From Gnetum montanum (Eukaryota; Streptophyta; Gnetopsida; Gnetales; Gnetaceae): 64,000 nt of DNA. Position 1 is the stretch's first letter. Every line of letters begins with the position of its first letter. The notes under the pieces were generated by a model. The model was not told the DNA's origin. It was given only the letters and a program-made list of their open reading frames with translations, and ran no database searches. Where the stretch lies: NCBI GenBank assembly GCA_015680685.1, contig MNCI01026467.1:68121-132120 (forward strand), read 5' to 3'. Shown piece by piece: positions 59,716-64,000 of the stretch. Made by a program: the position numbers and the translations under genes.

Positions 59716-60228
59716 TATAATGTCTCATCCCTTGTTAATAGTGGAATTGTATTGTAACAATGTAATTAACCTTTGAAAGAAGGGGTGCCTCATTATAAGG
59801 AGTTACCATTATTTACGATACCCCTCAAGAATGGATTTTACCTATGCCATTTAAGGCTAGGTTTAGAGGTCATGCTAGCATGGAGTTGTGGAGCCTGAAT
59901 TGGCAAGTAATGGGAGCCAAGTGAAGTAGGATAAGAAGGGATTGATCATCCCTTTGGCTAGATAGCCTAACCATGGTGGTACTTGTGGATTACCTCTAAG
60001 GCTTAAGTGACATGGGAAGATAACCCAGAGGACGTTACAGTGTACCACTCCTATTAATAAACGTTTTTCCTCTATATTTCCTTCCTGTTAAATTAAGTGC
60101 ATCAGTAATTTATCAAATTATTCATTTATCAAGTTATTTCATGGTATTTCCATTATAATGCTCATGAGTGTGATGAATTAAGCAATGAACAATCGTGTTT
60201 TAACAACATCTGGGAATGCGATGTCACA
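59716..60228 (+). repeat. Element D 3' LTR
   Basis: TATAATGTCTCATCCCTTG to GATGTCACA; the partner is 9062-9139 plus 31636-32070. The two copies differ at many sites by eye, chiefly transitions, so D is old compared with A-C. Confidence 0.88.
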
Positions 60229-61249
60229 CCCACACTTCATAGGTATGAATAAAATATATAGATAACATGTAAATCAATAAGAAGAGAGATGGCATAGAAC
60301 AATAGCTAAAGAAGCATTCTTAAGTCAAAAGAATACAATGATGGTGATTTGTAGAACCACAAGTAAAAAAATCTTAAAATCATAAGTATGAAATGAAGTA
60401 GAAAAAGAAGCAGTGCTCAACTCTACCAAATAGTACTTGAGGAATATGTGAAGTAAAGGAACATTGAAGTTCCAAATATGCCTAACACCAAAAGGTATAC
60501 TGGTGCATCATGGACCCAAGAAATTTAGCACTGTGAACCCAAAAAAGGATTCACAAAATAAGTACATTTGAAGGCCACATAGGTTAGAAGGACCTACTAA
60601 ATTTGAGATAGTAGTCCATTAGTTGTCATATACTAACTAAACCAACTTAGTGGTGGATTGTTAAAGGAGTCCAAAATGGCCCAACCCATGTAAAACTAAG
60701 GATAATAGTTCCAACAAGCATCATAAGTGTTCCATGAGCCCACAATGCCATAAGATGCTACAACAATATAGAAGTTGGAGCACTACTAAAGGAAGGAACA
60801 ATACCACTAAAAAATAAGTTCTTATGAACTTAGTATAGTCAAATTTGAAGTAACTGCAAGTTCAAAGATTATGCTAAAATTTACCATAACTAGCATTAGT
60901 ACTTGTTATAGACTATCTATGATAGCTTATGATAAGTATTAAGTTATGAATTAGATCAACGTGACTTTGTTTATCATTAAGAAGATTTGTAAGCAATTAG
61001 TAAGGCTTATGATACTCATAACCATAGGAAATATTACAAAACACATTTATCATAAAGGTAAAAGTTATAATCATACTTCCAACTCAATTTAGATCCTAAT
61101 ATATTAGAGTTGTCAAGAGAAGGGAGAAAACAAAAACTCTAACAAATTGGAGCATTGATTATAGGTAATGGACTTGTTTGTACTTAGGCACTTTTTGGCT
61201 TTGAATTGTTACTTCTATTTCACCATTGGTTATGATATTATTGAAATTG
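60229..61249. other. AT-rich intergenic DNA, no gene seen
   Basis: Purine-rich, no recognisable frame or repeat border. Confidence 0.5.
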
Positions 61250-61930
61250 TATTCCATATATTTTATCTTCTACTAATTTTTAAAACTTTTGATTTTAAAG
61301 CATATCTTTACTTCTCCATTTTAGAAATAGTATTTTGTGAATTAATGTCCACCAATACAATATCATCTACAAAAAGCATATAACAAAAGATTTCATCTTG
61401 TATTTTCTTTGTTAATTTATCCATGAAAATGGCAAATAAGTAGAAGCTAAGCTCATAGCCTTGATGTAGAGCTATTGTAACTCAAAAATTAGAAGTGATT
61501 CCAAACTTGTTCTAATTTTAGTGGTATCTATCATACATATCTTGAATCACTCTAATATATTTATCAGGATGTTTTTCCTTTGCAAATCCCACCATATAAT
61601 ATCTCTAGGCACTCCATTATATGCTTTTTCCAAGTTAATGAAAATCATATGTAGATTTTCCCATGTTTTTCTAATTTCATGATCAATTGTCATATTAAGA
61701 AAATAACCTTTTCATCAATTTTTCATATCAAGAAAATAGCCTCTATAGCAGATCCTCCTAACATAAATCCAAACTGATTTTTTGATGTGATTGATTGAAG
61801 TCTTATATGTTGGTTTACGACTCTTTCCCAAAGCTTCATAGTATAGCTCATTAGCTTGATCCCTCTATAGTTTGCACAAGTTTGCACATCTTCTTTGTTT
61901 TTGTAGATGAAAACATTAATAATTTTTCTC
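61250..61930 (-). pseudogene. LINE reverse transcriptase fragment (RTE-like)
   Basis: On the minus strand: CANYRGIKLMSYTMKLWERV, NQFGFMLGGSAIEAIFLI, YRVIQDMYDRYH, then LHQGYELSFYLFAIFMDKL and the catalytic block CYMLFVDDIVLVDIN. Order and wording match non-LTR RT of the RTE clade (NYRGIxLMSHTMKLWE ... FGFMPGRS ... FADDIVL). It has about six stops, and no endonuclease domain is visible upstream (right), so it is a 5'-truncated or decayed copy. No tail or TSD found. Confidence 0.8.
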
Positions 61931-63321
61931 TAATTATTAAGAATTTCATCATCCTTCAAAATTTTGTTAAACAAAATTCTTAGATGATTAATAATTAATA
62001 ATTACAAACATGATACTCATTGAAGTTACTAGATTCAAAGGATCAAATTTTAAGTAAAATAAACACACATGATACTAGTTTGAGTATTATACAAAAATTC
62101 AAAGAATAACTAAATTTGAAAATTTTAGTGTGATTATTTTTTAAATTTTTGTATAAATTATTATAGAGATAATCATCATCGTCATCTTAGCTTTATCCGA
62201 ACAAAATAGGATTAGCTTCATCATTCACCTCTTTGAAGAGCTAGATCTTTGTTTATTTACAATTTCTTCAATTCATATTTAATCATTTTTTTCTCATGTC
62301 CTTTTTTAGTCCTTCTAGCTTTCCTAGAACATGGATGTAGCAACCTTTTTTAAAAGAGTGCCAATGTTCTAAGTTCACACACAAAATTTTGGCTAAACTT
62401 ACTTTTTCACCTACACTCATTTTGATGTGGGAGCTCTTGTCCACCTTCTACAACAAGGTGATGATAAACCCTTTCTCATTTTCCACAATAACCAATCATG
62501 TATATTGCTTGCTCCTATACCCATACCCATCTTAATGTGTAAACCCTTATCCACATTTCACAACATTTAGGCAATGATAAATCCTAGCCCATTTTCCACA
62601 GCAATCTAACCTATGATTGCTAAAATCTATAAAATTTAAAAAAGAACTCATCCATGAGTTTGACATGGTTTTACAACCAATAGCTAACCTATCACTAACC
62701 CTCCTTTCATATCCAAGCTTGGGACCAAAATTAGTAAAGTTAGCTCATGAATGATCATATTCAATAAGAATTTTTATAAAACATGCCAAAATTTATACAT
62801 GTTACCTTGCCTTGTTTAAGACACTTAAAGTTATAGTATTCATCATTAATCATGACGAATTACAAAAATAAATAATGCCTGTGTTAATGGTAAGTTTAAG
62901 AATAAACAATTGAATAATATAAGAACCAATTTTTGGATTAACATTTCTCTTTTTTTTTTAAATGTGATTTTACTAAATCTTCACCATTTACTATTAATCA
63001 TTTATGATTTTTAAATGATTTCCCTTATACAAAGGCGAAGATTTAGTATATCTTTCAACCATTTTTTAGTTTAATTGAAAAATTCTACCACTGTTCCATG
63101 CAATCGTTATACAATATTTTCTAATCCCAACTATTATTTAGTAGGTCATTTCCGTAAATGAAAAGACATTATTCTTTGTATCATCTGAACATTTAAGAGA
63201 ACATGTAGTTTACTTCGGCATTATTAAATCCCATTTTTGCAAGATTTCAATATTAGCCTTTTTATCAAAGTCGTTAAGTCAAAGAATAATTACTCAAAGT
63301 GTTAATAGAGGAAGTAATATT
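61931..63321. other. AT-rich intergenic DNA, no gene seen
   Basis: No recognisable coding frame. A similar phrase about Ca-rich CCACATTTTCCACAA text occurs twice (62470-62600), suggesting a small local duplication. The last bases, ATATT (63317-63321), would be the left TSD of element F. Confidence 0.45.
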
Positions 63322-64000
63322 TGAAACACCCCAAAATTCAAAGGCATGCTTGCTTCACCAGGTCTTTGGAAATCGTGCAACATCACGGCAGTTCTTCAAG
63401 AGATGGATGCTCTGATGTTCAGACTATCCAGTTCGGCAAGTTTTCTACCCTAGGTGTCAACAGGCTAAATGGATCCTCCAGCCTGCCCACCTGAGCAGTT
63501 CACCTAGTGGACCGTGCACTTAGGAGCGATGCATGGAATTGCTAGCGGTGCTTAGAATGCGCAAAACGCTTCAGCAAGTTTTCTAAGTCAAGGATTTTTG
63601 CTACGCTACACTACGCTATGTAGCATAGCAAACTTCAAAAGACGTTTGCAGAAGCGCACTGCTATGCTCTGCTATGCCACGCATCATAGCACAACGCAAC
63701 AAAAGCTGGACTATCAGTTCCCTCGCCCAACTCAAAGTCCTTCAGCAATGTCTTCTTCCATCAAAAAGTGGCGAACTTGGAAAAAGCAGGTCATGTTTGC
63801 TACTACGCTACACTAAGCTACATGGAGCAACAAGGTGTAGCAATTCTACAAAAGTGAAAAAAGGCATCTCAAAGGGCAAGATCAGCAAGTTCGCAAGCTT
63901 CGCAGTGCAAAAGGCAAAGATTGCAGATTGGCAACATTTTTGTGACTAAGGACAGCTGCTACGCTATGATACGCTACGTAGCATAGCATAGCGTAGCAAA
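63322..64000 (+). mobile_element. Element F: LTR of the TGAAACACC family, cut by window end
   Basis: TGAAACACCCCAAAATTC at 63322 matches the starts of B, C and E LTRs. From 63597 it carries GCTACGCTACACTACGCTATGTAGC-type units in both orientations, spaced by unrelated bases, up to the window end. No TATA box is reached. It could be a 5' LTR or a solo LTR. Confidence 0.65.

Larger units (their letters stand above)
9062..60228 (+). mobile_element. Element D: old Ty3/gypsy chromovirus, host of the nest
   Basis: The 508-base body of the left LTR (9067-9139 joined to 31636-32070) matches the right LTR (59721-60228) in length exactly once element A and one copy of its TSD are removed. Shared TATAA extends the homology to 9062 and 59716. 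A plus-strand order of gag, PR, RT, RNase H, IN and a chromodomain remnant precedes the 3' LTR. A methionine-tRNA-like primer-binding site (TGGTATTGGAG, 32073) follows the left LTR and a polypurine tract precedes the right LTR. If the LTR begins at TATAA, flanking TCCAC (9057-9061) and CCCAC (60229-60233) form a TSD with one mismatch. Elements A, B, C and E lie inside. All proteins carry stops. Confidence 0.85.

Overview
The window looks like intergenic DNA of a land plant with a large, repeat-rich genome. It is AT-rich, has two assembly gaps, and nearly all recognisable coding sequence is retroelement protein broken by stops and frameshifts. The retroelement types (Ty3/gypsy chromovirus, Athila-like, Tat-like, a tRNA-derived SINE, an RTE-like LINE) are typical of seed plants. 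I cannot name the species. I found no clearly intact host gene.

The core (9062-60228) is a nest of LTR retrotransposons resolved by LTR pairs and target-site duplications (TSDs). The outer shell, D, is an old plus-strand chromovirus with 5' LTR pieces at 9062-9139 and 31636-32070, pol at 56.6-59.5 kb and 3' LTR at 59716-60228. Inside D's 5' LTR sits A (9140-31630, minus strand, TSD CACAT), an Athila-like element with gag, PR, RT-RNase H, IN and a long third ORF. Inside A's third ORF sits B (12712-22081, plus strand, TSD ATGAT), a Tat-like element with gag and protease but no RT, RNase H or IN. Just inside D's primer-binding site sits C (32205-49986, minus strand, TSD AAGAT), a Tat-like element with gag, PR, RT, two RNase H domains and IN. 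A solo LTR, E (50782-52347, TSD GATGT), lies further into D, and another LTR of the same family, F, starts at 63322 and runs off the window.

B, C, E and F share the LTR start TGAAACACC. Each carries a different short tandem array of partly palindromic, mostly GCGTA-containing units upstream of (where visible) a TATA box. In C the GCGTA motif also fills the untranslated leader and the promoter, 5' UTR and first intron of a gene on the opposite strand, between protease and RT. That antisense gene (38931-42874) has a TATA box, several GT-AG introns, a splice that keeps the reading frame across exons 1-2, and a segment resembling a catalytically dead FCP1/SCP-type (HAD) phosphatase. It is the most unusual object in the window.

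The flanks (1-9061 and 60229-63321) are old decayed sequence: an Athila/Tat-type accessory ORF remnant with a candidate LTR (1380-3561), a dimeric tRNA-derived SINE with a perfect 18-bp TSD (3820-4161), a single SINE copy (5143-5320), and a minus-strand RTE-like LINE RT fragment (61250-61930). A 5S rRNA-like fragment lies at 54686-54743. Inferred order of events: D first, then A and C into D independently, B into A, and E into D.
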